A stretch of 64,000 nucleotides of DNA from Paracoccus liaowanqingii. GTDB taxonomy: Bacteria > Pseudomonadota > Alphaproteobacteria > Rhodobacterales > Rhodobacteraceae. Made by a program: the position numbers and the translations under genes. Below the pieces are notes generated by a model, which made no database searches, was not told the DNA's origin, and saw only the letters and a list, made by a program, of their open reading frames with translations. Positions 16,691 to 25,824 of this stretch are shown here, in pieces (positions within the stretch are counted from its first letter, which is position 1; every line of letters starts with the position of its first letter). Where the stretch lies: positions 196,426 to 260,425 of the forward strand of contig NZ_CP040763.1 of the NCBI RefSeq assembly GCF_004683865.2, in the 5' to 3' direction.

Positions 16691-16836
16691 TCGCACCTTG
16701 CGAGATTGGCCCTGCGGGCCAAAGCGCCATGGCACGCGCCAGCTATTTGGGAAGCGCGCGCGCCATGGCGCTTGGCGCCTCGCCACTGGCCTGGTTTTGC
16801 GCCGCCGCGTAGCCGGTTTTTACGCCGCCGTTGACA

Positions 16837-17978
16837 CTCCTCGTTGTAGTGCCGACGCCAAGTCTCCAGTTTTTCCTGCGCGTCCACAAAGCTCATGAAG
16901 TTGCCATTGTCGCGCCATTGGTCCGAGCGGCAATGGCGACGCGCGTTCAGGCATTCGGACCGAAGCTTGCTGTTGAACGCCTCGATGAAGCCATTGTCAG
17001 TAGGCTTTCCAGGGCGTGAGAAGTCCAAGGTAACGTCGTTGGCATAAGCCCACAGGTCGAGATCGCGAGAGATAAATTCGGCTCGCCATCGTCGACCCGG
17101 ATCGTCCTGGGATAGCCGACCTCGGCACAGACCCGTTCCAGTGTCCGGACCACATCCTCACCGCGGTAAGCGAAGCGCGGGTCGACTGCTGGACAAAAAC
17201 GGGAATGCGTATCCACGATCGTCAGAATCCGCAGCTTGTTGCCGAGGGCGAGTTGGTCATGAACAAAATCCATGGCCCAGACATCGTTCGGTCCGACTGC
17301 CTCCTGGCGATCATCGCGCAGCTTCGCCTTCACCCGACGTCTTGGATTCTTGTTCCTCAGCTGCAGACCCAACTCATTGTAGATCCTGCGCGTCTTCTTG
17401 ATGTTCACCTGCCAGCCCTCCCGTCGCAGCAAGACATGGACACGCCGATATCCGTAGCGCACCCGTGTTTCGCAAATCTCCCGGATCCTCAGTTCCAATG
17501 CGGCCTGCCCGGTTCGGCGGGACTTGTAGTGGTAGCTCGACGGGTCAAAGCGCAGGGCCTCACATGCCCGGCGGATCGATATGCCCCAGCCCACCAACAT
17601 CCCGTCAACCAGTTCCCGTGTCCGGGCAGGGTGAGCCAGCAGGCGCCACCGGTTCAAGCCGGCTGGCGAACGAGCTTTCGGCGGATGACATCCTGCAGCA
17701 TTTCCCGATCCAAAGTCAGGTCGGCCACGATCTTCTTCAACCGGCTGTTCTCATCTTCCAGCGCCTTCAGCCGGCGCATCTCGTCCGGAAGCAAACCGCC
17801 ATACCGCGTTCGTCGGGTGAACAGTCCACCGGACTGTTCACTGATCCTCCTTCCTCCAGTTGAAGTAGGTCGCCTGGCTGATCCCCGCCTTTCAGCAGAC
17901 CTCGGCCACCGGCGTACCTTCCTCACCCTGCTTCAGGACAAACGCCTTCTGCGCCTCCGTGAACCTCGATGCCTTCAT
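16837..17978 (-). pseudogene. IS3-family transposase orfA-orfB, copy 2, broken
   Basis: orfA would start at the ATG at 17978 but is interrupted by about 43 extra bases around 17807-17850 that hold a perfect palindrome, changing the frame. Its distal part (YGGLLPDEMRRLK ... DREMLQDVIRRKL) is intact. orfB (from 17657) has the same frameshift after IRVDDG as copy 1, and its end is replaced by IS21 sequence after RRHYNE. It cannot encode an active transposase. Confidence 0.8.
17817..17841. repeat. 25-bp perfect palindrome inside IS3 orfA
   Basis: GTGAACAGTCC and GGACTGTTCAC form an 11-bp perfect stem around a 3-base loop (ACC). It lies within about 43 bp that are absent from copy 1 of the same IS. 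Similar GAACAGTCC/GGACTGTTC palindromes are, from memory, scattered in alphaproteobacterial genomes and behave like small REP-type elements. Confidence 0.75.
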
Positions 17979-18120
17979 CGTTCTCAGCTCCTCTCCCAGC
18001 CAGGGAAGGTTAGCCGAAAACTCCAGTTTCAAACGGTCCAGTTTTTAAGGGGCAGAGCACTCTCTAGCCGGGCCCAATGTTCGGATGGAATGAGGTACAG
18101 GACCTTCTGACGATCCGGTC

Positions 18121-20263
18121 ACTCGACAGTCAGAATTCCGATCGTCCGGGCCCGCACATTCGCGACGCTGGTGTCGTTGCAAATGACCTTTTCCACCCCT
18201 GCTGTCACCTCGACATCGTCGCCGACCTGCCGGACAAGCGCCGTTCCCAGAGCGCCCCAATCCGAAAGGTCGAGCGTGTCGATCTCGGTCAGGTCACGGA
18301 CATAGCTGATCACGCCCGTGCGATAGATGCGGAAGATGTCGGCGCCAGCGCCGCCATGCATGTCGGAGCCGCCCGCATCGTTGATCAGCAGGTCGTCGCC
18401 CTCTCCGCCGATCAGCGTGTCGAAGCCGGAGCCCGAAATCAGCGTATCGTTCCCTGCGCCGCCGATGAGGCTGTCATCCCCCGCACCGCCGTCAAGCAGG
18501 TCGTTGCCGCTGTTGCCGATCAGGGTGTCGTTGCCCTGTTCGCCGTAAAGCCGGTTATTGCCCCAGGTGCCGGCCCGCAGGATGTCGTTCCCGCGGCCCC
18601 CATAAGCCACGATCTGCGTCCGCCCCGGAGAGACGTTCTCGTCATTGCCGTCGCCCAGATCCAGCTCGATTTTCTTGTAGTACACGTCGGACATGATGAT
18701 CTTGTTGTCCAATGCATTGCCGACGATCTTGATCGCCGCGCTGTGCATCCCGAGGAGCTGGAAGTCCTCGATATGCGGCGGCATGCGCACCTCGGTCCGA
18801 CCGTGATGCGAATTCGAATACATCCGCTGATGGTTCGGTGAGCGCCCCTTGCTGTGCAGATCGCCCAGGGCCACGAAACTGGTGGCAAAGCGACGATCCG
18901 TGACCTCGGTCCCCAGGAAGGACTGAATGTTGCTGGGCCGCGAGGTGTCGATCGCCTCTTCCACGATCAGCATGCCCCATGCGCGCGCGGCCAGGATGCA
19001 CTCCTCGCGCAGGGCCGCATAGTCGGGATCCTTCGCGGCGATGTTCCTGACAGTCCAGGGGTCGGCATCCAGATCGAACATCTCGCCCGTGCCGTCCTGA
19101 TAGACGGTGACCCGCTTGTCGTGCTTGGCGATGCTGACCGAGCCGTACCAAAAGGTCGGAATGGCCCGGGGCGCGGGCGTCGCGCCGTCGATCCACAGCT
19201 TGAGGCTCTGCCCCATGAAGCTGTCGGGCACCGGCAGACCGCACAGGTCCAGGATGGTGGCGCCCAGATCGACATGGCTGACCGGCTGCGTCACCTTCCG
19301 GGGCGTCTGCCCGGGCACCCTAATCAGCATCGGCGCCAGCGCGCATTGCTCGTACAGCGTGAACTTGTGCCATCTCCCGTGGTCGGACAGGTGATAGCCG
19401 TGATCGCTGTAGAACGTCACGACGGTGTTGTCCGCGTGGGGAGAGGCGTCCAATGCATCCAGAACGCGCCCAAGCTGTTCATCCATCCACAGGCAGCCGG
19501 CCGCATAGTTCCGGATCGTCTTGCGCACATACAGGACCTGTTCGTCGGTCCACTCGGCCGGATCGGACGACGAGTAATTCAGGGTGCCCGAGGTGATGAA
19601 CTCGTTGACGAAGGGCATGGTATCGAACCCGCCCTTCCAGTCTGACGGCATGATCACATCGTCGAGGGCGACGAGATCGTGAATCCGGGCGGGGGTCGTC
19701 CAGGGAAGGTGCGGGTGGTGAAACCCGCATTCCCAATACCAGGGCCGATCCGTCGGAAGGACATGGGTGAGGGCATGGATCGTGTCGTTCGCCCGGCTTG
19801 CGTCGTACCAGGGCGCGTCCTCGGCGTAGACCCCGCCGCACATTCCGCCCCGATTTTCGATCGGTTTGGCGGGGGTGAACGGTCCAACATTGAAGGGTGG
19901 CGAGTCGTACAACTCTCGGTAGACGCCCGGCGGCTGCGGGCGGTAGCCGTGAAAGACCTTCCCGGTGGTGCCGGTGTAGAACCCGGCCTTGCGCAACTGA
20001 TAGAGCCAGGTGTTTCTGGGGTGAACGAGGCTTTCCCATCCAAGCGAAAGGTCGAACGACTTCGTATCGGCGGGGGACAGGCCCGTCATGACCGCCGTTC
20101 TGGCCGGCTCGCAGACCGAGACGACGCAATAGGCGCGATTGAAATCCGTCCCTGTCTCGGCAAGCCGGCGCAGGTTCGGCAGGTCGAACCCCGGGATCAG
20201 CAGGGACAGAAGACGGTCCACATGCGCCAGATCGTCGGCCGCGATAAACAGGATGTTGGGCAT
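18121..20263 (-). CDS. Sulfatase with C-terminal RTX calcium-binding repeats
   Basis: 714 residues. The N-terminal half is a type I sulfatase: metal Asp-Asp at 10-11 (IAADDL), the formylglycine motif CEPAR at 51-55 with downstream TAVMTG, and a second metal region [17 protein letters not shown]. It resembles iduronate-2-sulfatase-like enzymes that remove sulfate from polysaccharides. Residues about 555-642 hold seven or so GGxGxDxLxG nonapeptides (RTX), followed by a short tail. There is no signal peptide; RTX proteins normally leave by type I secretion, so an extracellular sulfatase is likely. Maturation needs a formylglycine-generating enzyme, not seen here. It is the last gene of a minus-strand run, 3 bp after the preceding gene. 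Confidence 0.9.
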
Positions 20264-20266
20264 GCG

Positions 20267-21052
20267 TTATCCTCGGTAGGTGCTTTTGGCATAGTCCAGG
20301 AACAGGGTGCGAAGCTGGGGCATCGCGAAGATATCACCCTCGATCAGGGCAAAATCGAGATAGGTCCCGGTGAAAGGACCATTCGCGCGGCCCTCGCCGA
20401 TGCGGATCTTCCAGGTCGGACCGATCAGCCCAACCTGGGCGGTCCATGCCGGCCACGCCGCGGTCAAGGGGGCATCGTCGTTCACGGCGCCTTTCAGGGA
20501 TCCGGCGGTGAAATCGATGGTCTGGAAAGTCGTGCTGTGGGTGCTTGTCACCGGGGCCCGGGTATAGGTCGCCCGCTGGTCGATTTTAGTGCCCAGGACG
20601 TTCAGATTCATGCAGCCCTCGGTGGACGTGCGGGCTGGGTTGTCTTGGATCGTCAGGCTGCCGGTGGCGTCGGGGTTGGTCTGGATGCTCCATGCCCGCC
20701 CCTTGCCGACGCGGCGGATATGGACGAACGACCAGAGCCCGGTCAGCGCCGGGTGGCGAAAGGTGAGATCCGTCTGATCCGCCCCGAACGCGGCGTCAAA
20801 GGCGGCGGCGTCCTGCCCGCCCTCGTCCCGCCAGGCAAAGGGACGCGGCGGAGTGACCGGAGACGCCGTCAGTTCCAGGCCGCCGATGCGGGGACGGACG
20901 CAAGGAAGCCCCGTCACGGGGTCCGGGCGGGACATGCGCTGCACGGTGGTCCACCAGTTCCGAAGGGCCGGGAATGACCTGAACTGATCGGTCCATATAC
21001 GTCGGTCCGCGGTCGGACGAGTGACCGTCAGGTCCAGAACGGCAAGTGGCAA
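20267..21052 (-). CDS. Unrecognised protein in the sulfatase operon
   Basis: 261 residues if started at the TTG at 21052, which has GAGGAAG 7 bp upstream; no ATG fits. I do not recognise the family. There is no signal peptide or membrane helix. It is rich in Thr, Trp and beta-type segments (for example TSTHSTTFQTIDF and WKIRIGEGRANGPFTGTYLDFALIEGD), which suggests a lectin- or jelly-roll-like fold, as in many carbohydrate-binding or phage structural proteins. It lies 11 bp after the preceding gene and 3 bp before the sulfatase, so it is surely co-transcribed and probably works with them on the same polymer. Confidence 0.6.
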   Translation of the reverse strand: MPLAVLDLTVTRPTADRRIWTDQFRSFPALRNWWTTVQRMSRPDPVTGLPCVRPRIGGLELTASPVTPPRPFAWRDEGGQDAAAFDAAFGADQTDLTFRHPALTGLWSFVHIRRVGKGRAWSIQTNPDATGSLTIQDNPARTSTEGCMNLNVLGTKIDQRATYTRAPVTSTHSTTFQTIDFTAGSLKGAVNDDAPLTAAWPAWTAQVGLIGPTWKIRIGEGRANGPFTGTYLDFALIEGDIFAMPQLRTLFLDYAKSTYRG

Positions 21053-21063
21053 GATGATCTTCC

Positions 21064-22635
21064 TCAGAAAACAGAGACGCGGCCCGCGCGCGCATGGCGG
21101 TACAAGGTGGTTCCGGTCACCGTCAGGCTTGGCCTGGACCAGCTGTCCGTGACGGAGCCTCGGTTGCAGGGGAACCCGTCACCGCGATCGCCGGTCTCTC
21201 CGAAGGCATAGCGGACGGTCAGCGTGCCGGTCGGGTCGGCGGTCATCGTCAGAAGGGCATCGGTGCCCCTGACCTCGACCGAGGCGACGACGGCCCCGTT
21301 GGTGACCCCGTCGACGCAGAAGCCGTGCCGGTCCGGGTCGTGCAGGACCAGGGCCGACATGGCGGTGAAGGGCACCGTGATCACGCGACCCGCGCGCGAG
21401 GCCTTGGCACCGAGGCTGGGCCCGTACCAGTCGCGGCCTGCCAGACGCTCGTTGGCCGCCAAGGCTTCCAGCTCGCTGACCTGCATCGCCGCCTCGGGGG
21501 TCAGGGTCGCCGCAGTCCCCCGTTGCAGCGGGAAGGGATAGCGGGGGGTGGCCACGACCAGTCCAAGCGACCAATGCGCCCAGTCCAGCTCGCCCTCCGC
21601 CAGGATCACCTCGGAGGTGCCATCGGTGCGCGTCCCGGCGGACTGGCTGACGACCACCACCGGCAGGGGCGCCTGCCCTGCGGCTTCGGCGATTTCCTGA
21701 CGCAGGCTGTTGGCCACGGCGGCATAATGAAGATCGGCCGTGGCCCGAAGCGTCTGCGGGGCGCCTTCCAGCAGCGACAGGCTGATCCGGTCCACGAACA
21801 GCTCCTTCCCCCAGGGAACGAGCGCCTGGCGCGCCGCCGCAACACGGTCCCGAAGGGCTAGGCGCGGCGCCGATCCAGGCAACGCGTCGGCCTCGACTGT
21901 CGAGGCGACGACCCGCGTCAACGCCACCACCGTCGGCAATGCCCGGCGCGCGGCATATTCCCCCTCCAAAAACGCGACGGCAACGGCCGAGGCCGCCTCG
22001 CCGTCTTCCGGCGAGCGCAGCGTTTCATCGATCAGATGATAGCGGAAATCCTCGGCGATCGGGCGAACGACGCCCGCGCTGCCGCCGCCAAAGGCCACGA
22101 CCCCGAGAGCGGGATCATAGGTCTGCGCCAAGGTGATCGCCCCCCGCTTTTCGTAGCCCCATGTCTCGCGCCACTGGCGGGAGAGGTAGCGGATCACAGG
22201 GCCGAACTCGTCCCTGCTTTGGATGGCGTTCCACGCATCACCCAGATTGTCCGGGTCCACGAACTCGATTGTCGTGCCTTCGCGCCTGTCCGGCGGCTGC
22301 GGATAAAGGCTGCCGTCCCGCATGTCGATGCCGAACGCGGTCGTGCCGTCGGCATTCTCGATAATTGGGATGATGTGATCCCCCGGTGCGGTCGGAGCGT
22401 TCAGGCGCGCAGGCGGGGACATCGGACCATCATGCATCTCGAGACGGAAGAGGACATTCCCCGCATCGTCATCGACCGACACGCCCATCGAGGCCCCGGG
22501 GCCGGCAAGCTTGCGCGCATTGACCCCGCCCTCCGCGTCCTGACCGCCGAGGCGCAGCAGAAGATTGCCCAGAATGAGGCGCAGGGCGGCCAATCCTGCC
22601 TCTTGTGCAGGGTCTGTGTCGAAATCTTGGGTCAT
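21064..22635 (-). CDS. Unrecognised large protein in the sulfatase operon
   Basis: 523 residues from the ATG at 22635 (an upstream TTG at 22647 is possible). No family was recognised. There is no signal peptide or membrane helix. The N-terminal region has a helical stretch (AALRLILGNLLLRLGG) and then a beta-rich part with WNAIQSRDEFGPVIRYLS. The middle contains APLPVVVVSQSAGTRTDGTSEV, which resembles the strand-Ser loop of SGNH/GDSL or sialate-esterase-like enzymes, but catalytic His and Asp could not be placed. The C-terminus (VRYAFGETGDRGDGFPC) looks like the end of a beta-sandwich. Sialate O-acetylesterase-like activity is only a guess. Confidence 0.6.
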   Translation of the reverse strand: MTQDFDTDPAQEAGLAALRLILGNLLLRLGGQDAEGGVNARKLAGPGASMGVSVDDDAGNVLFRLEMHDGPMSPPARLNAPTAPGDHIIPIIENADGTTAFGIDMRDGSLYPQPPDRREGTTIEFVDPDNLGDAWNAIQSRDEFGPVIRYLSRQWRETWGYEKRGAITLAQTYDPALGVVAFGGGSAGVVRPIAEDFRYHLIDETLRSPEDGEAASAVAVAFLEGEYAARRALPTVVALTRVVASTVEADALPGSAPRLALRDRVAAARQALVPWGKELFVDRISLSLLEGAPQTLRATADLHYAAVANSLRQEIAEAAGQAPLPVVVVSQSAGTRTDGTSEVILAEGELDWAHWSLGLVVATPRYPFPLQRGTAATLTPEAAMQVSELEALAANERLAGRDWYGPSLGAKASRAGRVITVPFTAMSALVLHDPDRHGFCVDGVTNGAVVASVEVRGTDALLTMTADPTGTLTVRYAFGETGDRGDGFPCNRGSVTDSWSRPSLTVTGTTLYRHARAGRVSVF

Positions 22636-22872
22636 GACGGTTCGCAACTCGCTTCAGCACGCCGCAGAGGTGACATCCGCGATTGCCGGCACGATATTCT
22701 CGCCTCTCCGTCAGGTCTACTCCACAACGCCAAAAGGCGCCTGATTTTTTCCGGCAGATCGCTTCACGGACCGACCACCGGCACCGGATCCGCAGGGATG
22801 GCCTTGGTCGTCGGCAGAGTTGTGCTGTCTCACCGGCAAAGCGGTCACCAAGCCGTCGAACAGCGAAAAATG

Positions 22873-23676
22873 CTAGCTGTAGACCCGGAAGTAATCCGTG
22901 CGCAGCCGGGTAAGCTTGTCCGTGTCCAGTAAAGGATCGGGGAATGCGTAGTCCGACCGCAACGCCAGTGTGATGAGCGGCCAGAAGACGTCGTCCGGTG
23001 CCGCCATCTCGGCCGATCGGCTCAGCGTCCACACAAGCGCCTCGCCCGTTGCAGGGTCGCGGATCGGGCGGCGATTGAAGTAGATCACACAATGATGTCC
23101 GATCAGCAGCACGCCGTACCGGTTGTAGCTTTCGGTCATGTCCGGTTCGGTCGTCACGCCGCTGCTGTCATGTCGTTCGCCGGGTTCGCCCCATTCATGA
23201 AGATAGGCGTCATAGACATGGGGCTCGAGGCCCTTGTGCTCGACGACGTCGATCTCGATGCTGGTGGCAGGAGCAAGAATGCTGTGGGCGTTCAGAAACC
23301 AGAAGGCGGGCCATGTGAGGGGATGCTCGGGGAACAGCATGCGCGCCTCGAAATACCCGTGCCGCCAGCCCCGCATGATCGTACCGTCCGAACGCGCCGA
23401 CTGGATGTTGCCGCTGATCCACTGAAACTCGGGTTCCTCGTTGCCGTAGTAATGCGGCACATTCATCCTTTCGCCGATGTACTTCGCCGAAATCTGAAGG
23501 GCCGTGCCGTGCGAGGCATCGGCGTCGCTGACGATGGCATAGGGGTCGAAGCCCTCTTCCCCGCCCCATCGGGCAAAGGCCGCGCGACCGTAGAACCCGG
23601 GATCCGCCGTACCGGCCTTGGGTCCGGCGGCCCATGTCTCGCGGTCAAGCGTCAGGAAGGGATCTTCGAAGATGAT
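22873..23676 (-). CDS. Glycoside hydrolase family 16-like protein, 5' end unresolved
   Basis: About 268 residues match GH16: a start region IIFEDPFLTLDRETW, then GYFEARMLFP, then WPAFWFLNAHS, then the catalytic motif in SIEIDVVEHKG (ExDxxE with Glu nucleophile and Glu acid/base). GH16 enzymes cut beta-1,3/1,4-glucans, galactans and related polymers. No signal peptide is seen. There is no start codon near the family N-terminus; the open frame continues upstream only as antisense to the manC fragment, so the true 5' end was probably lost when the two genes were joined. It lies 237 bp upstream of the unknown/sulfatase operon on the same strand. Confidence 0.72.
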   Translation of the reverse strand: MIFEDPFLTLDRETWAAGPKAGTADPGFYGRAAFARWGGEEGFDPYAIVSDADASHGTALQISAKYIGERMNVPHYYGNEEPEFQWISGNIQSARSDGTIMRGWRHGYFEARMLFPEHPLTWPAFWFLNAHSILAPATSIEIDVVEHKGLEPHVYDAYLHEWGEPGERHDSSGVTTEPDMTESYNRYGVLLIGHHCVIYFNRRPIRDPATGEALVWTLSRSAEMAAPDDVFWPLITLALRSDYAFPDPLLDTDKLTRLRTDYFRVYS

Positions 23677-24133
23677 CGTGACGACCTCGGATGCGGTGCT
23701 GGTGGCAGACCGGGGCCGGGCGCAGGACGTGCGGCTGGCCGTCTCGGCGCTGAAGGCCAAGCGCGCCAAGCAGGCCGAGGCGTTCCCCCGCGACCACCGC
23801 CCCTGGGGCTGGTTCGAGACGCTGGCCTTGGCCGACCGCTTCCAAGTCAAGCGCATCGTGGTCAAGCCCGGCGCGGCGCTGTTGCTGCAGAGCCATGTGC
23901 ACCGGTCCGAGCACTGGATCGTCGTGTCGGGCACCGCGCGGGTCACCGTCGACGACAGCGTGACGCTGGTGACCGAGAACCAGTCGATCTACGTCCCCCT
24001 GGGCGCCGTCCACCGGATGGAGAATGGCGGCAAGGTGCCGATGGTGCTGATCGAGGTGCAGACCGGCAGCTACCTGGCCGAGGACGACATCATCCGCTAC
24101 GAGGATGTCTATTCGCGCAGCTCGGCTGACTGA
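23672..24133 (+). pseudogene. manC: ManC/AlgA (mannose-6-phosphate isomerase/GDP-mannose pyrophosphorylase), C-terminal part only
   Basis: The 153 residues from TTSDAVLVADR onward match the end of the nucleotidyltransferase domain and the whole cupin-type isomerase domain (HRPWGWFETLA, RFQVKRIVVKPGAALLLQSH, HRSEHWIVVSGTARV, YVPLGAVHRMEN, EVQTGSYLAEDDIIRYEDVY). Full-length ManC has about 470 residues, so the pyrophosphorylase half is missing. The break is at about 23665-23690, where it meets the GH16 gene head to head. The cupin part could in principle keep isomerase activity, but promoter and start are gone. Confidence 0.8.
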
Positions 24134-24589
24134 GGGCGGGGCGGGGGCGGGCCGGCTTTTGCATAACGACTGGACCCATAAATCAGGCGATCCAACGTTG
24201 AAAAGTAGCGCAGGGCCGATGGGGCAGAACGCCGCCCGCTAACGACCTGCCTCGAACCAGCAGACTCTGGTCTCGATAAGAGGACCGACGCTTTGCAGGT
24301 CAAGAGTGCGCCGAAGGAGCCGGGGCTTTCATCAGCCTTAGAGGAGTTGTTTCCCCAACATAGGGCCCGCACGCAAGCATGGCACGTTCAAGCGGCGCGG
24401 GCGCCGTAGTCCTCGGGACAGTGGCCGGCTGGCTCTTGACGCAAGATCCACCTTGGAACCCACGCGCAGCCACTGAAGCCTCGAGCCGTAAAGAGTTCAC
24501 CGTCAATAGCCACCGGTCAGAAAGAGCCGGTGAACGGGATCCATATCGGCAATGCACCATTCGTCAGGAAAACTCTCAGCCTGGCAGTC
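24134..24589. other. 456-bp stretch without a supported gene
   Basis: No open frame has a recognisable domain. The sequence lies between the truncated manC and an epoxide hydrolase remnant and is probably degraded DNA. Confidence 0.4.
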
Positions 24590-25038
24590 CGACAAACATT
24601 TATCTTCATCCCGTCCATGCCGGGTTTCGGCTTTTCGGGCAAAAGTCACCGAGCCCGGCTGGACCCCCGCCCGCATCGCGGCCGCGTGGGCGACACTGAT
24701 GGTGCGGCTCGGATATGACAGCTGGGGCGCGCAGGGCGGGGACTGGGGCGCTATGGTCACCATGATCCTGGGGCGCCGGGCCGAGTTCGGCGCGGCTCTA
24801 TTGGGAGGGGATGCAGGCGATGCGGGCGGGCGGGATGCGGCAGGACGTCCTGAGGACCCCGGCCGGCATCTCGATGTTCCGCGGCGAGCAGGTTCGCCTG
24901 TCGCGCCGGTGGGCCGAGGCCCGGTTCGACCGCCTCGTGCATTTCGCGCAACATGACCAAGGCGGTCATTTCGCTGCCCTGGAGCGTCCCGGCGCGTTCG
25001 TCCACGACCTGCGGGCAACCTTCGAATCTCTGCGATAG
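24590..25038 (+). pseudogene. Epoxide hydrolase (alpha/beta fold), decayed
   Basis: Pieces of an EHN-type epoxide hydrolase appear in different frames: IPSMPGFGFSGK, then TEPGWTPARIAAAWATLM, then LGYDSWGAQGGDWGAMVT with the nucleophile-elbow Asp (GGDWG), then, after a deletion, TPAGISMFRGEQVRLSRRWAE and FDRLVHFAQHDQGGHFAALERP with the catalytic His. Most of the cap domain is missing and at least two frameshifts occur. Not functional. Confidence 0.75.
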
Positions 25039-25221
25039 CCTGCGCGGACCGCCATGTCCTCCTGACGGGGTTTTGCAAGAGAGGGGAGCCGGGCGCCGAT
25101 GTGCCCGGCTCTTCCGGCCGTTTCCGTGAGATGGTGACGCTTGCTATCTTGGAACAGTTTGCGGGCACGGGTGCCGGCTTCCGAAGCGGACAGGTACGGG
25201 TCACCACCGTCGCAGATCACA

Positions 25222-25653
25222 TCACATATACGACGCCCTCAGCACACCCTTCTTCAGGATGATGTTCGCGTAAAGCCGGCGCTCGCCCGTGGCGATGACA
25301 GCATAGGCGGCGCGGGTGCGCTCGTAGAAGGCGAAGCGCTCGACGGGCTCCAGCGTCAGCGGGCGGCCTTCGGCGCGGACCAGCGCGGCCTCGAACTCGG
25401 GATAGATCGGGGGCGTCTCGCCCGGCGCGTCCATGGCGGCGGCGGGGTGATCGACGAAATCGTCCAAGGGCAGCAGGGACAGCACCGCGTCCAGCGCATC
25501 GGTCGCGCTGATGCCGGGCAGGCGCACCAGCCGTTGCGCCATGCTGTCGGCGGGAAAGTTGGCGTCGGTGATGGCGATCTCGTCGCCATGGCCCATATTG
25601 GCCAGTATCGCCAGCAACTCGCCGGACAGCAGGGGGTTCAGGGTCTTCAGCAT
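25222..25653 (-). CDS. fucU: L-fucose mutarotase (FucU/RbsD family)
   Basis: 143 residues, the normal length. Interconverts the anomers of L-fucose (or ribose in RbsD). Motifs include MGHGDEIAITDANFPA with the family His and Asp, LLPLDDFVDHP, and the C-terminal RRLYANIILKKGV typical of FucU. It works in the cytoplasm as a ring-shaped oligomer. It follows the lactonase gene by 171 bp on the same strand and belongs to the L-fucose-type pathway genes around it; the dehydrogenase needs the correct anomer, which explains its presence. Confidence 0.9.
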   Translation of the reverse strand: MLKTLNPLLSGELLAILANMGHGDEIAITDANFPADSMAQRLVRLPGISATDALDAVLSLLPLDDFVDHPAAAMDAPGETPPIYPEFEAALVRAEGRPLTLEPVERFAFYERTRAAYAVIATGERRLYANIILKKGVLRASYM

Positions 25654-25824
25654 GACATGGTCCTTTCAGGTGCGGCGTCAGGTCCGGGGCGTGTCGAATG
25701 GATCGGCGGGACGGATGACAAGAACAGGGAATCCACCGCCGCACGCGTCACTACTGTGCCTCCCATGGCATTGATCGAGCTGTGGTTGCGAAGCGCAAAT
25801 GACGTCCGCCGTTTCCCCACGCGC

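Larger units (their letters stand above)
14324..16836 (+). mobile_element. IS21-family insertion sequence
   Basis: 2513 bp with ends TGAGAACGGCGG (left) and TGTCAACGGCGG (right, read inward), both followed by G-rich and AAAAA blocks. Each end has a second copy of the GGCGGCGTAAAA or GGCGGCGCAAAA box (near 14379 and near 16795), as expected for the multiple IstA binding sites of IS21 elements. The left flank is an MFS gene and the right flank is orfB of IS3 copy 2; no target duplication is visible, so at least one flank was rearranged after insertion. Confidence 0.85.
16837..18059 (-). mobile_element. IS3-family (IS407-like) element, copy 2, missing its orfB end
   Basis: The 5' end TGCTCTGCCCC is at 18059 (minus). 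The element is nearly identical to copy 1 but is cut at 16837 by the IS21 right end, removing about 150 bp including the 3' inverted repeat. It also carries a small palindromic insertion in orfA. Confidence 0.75.
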
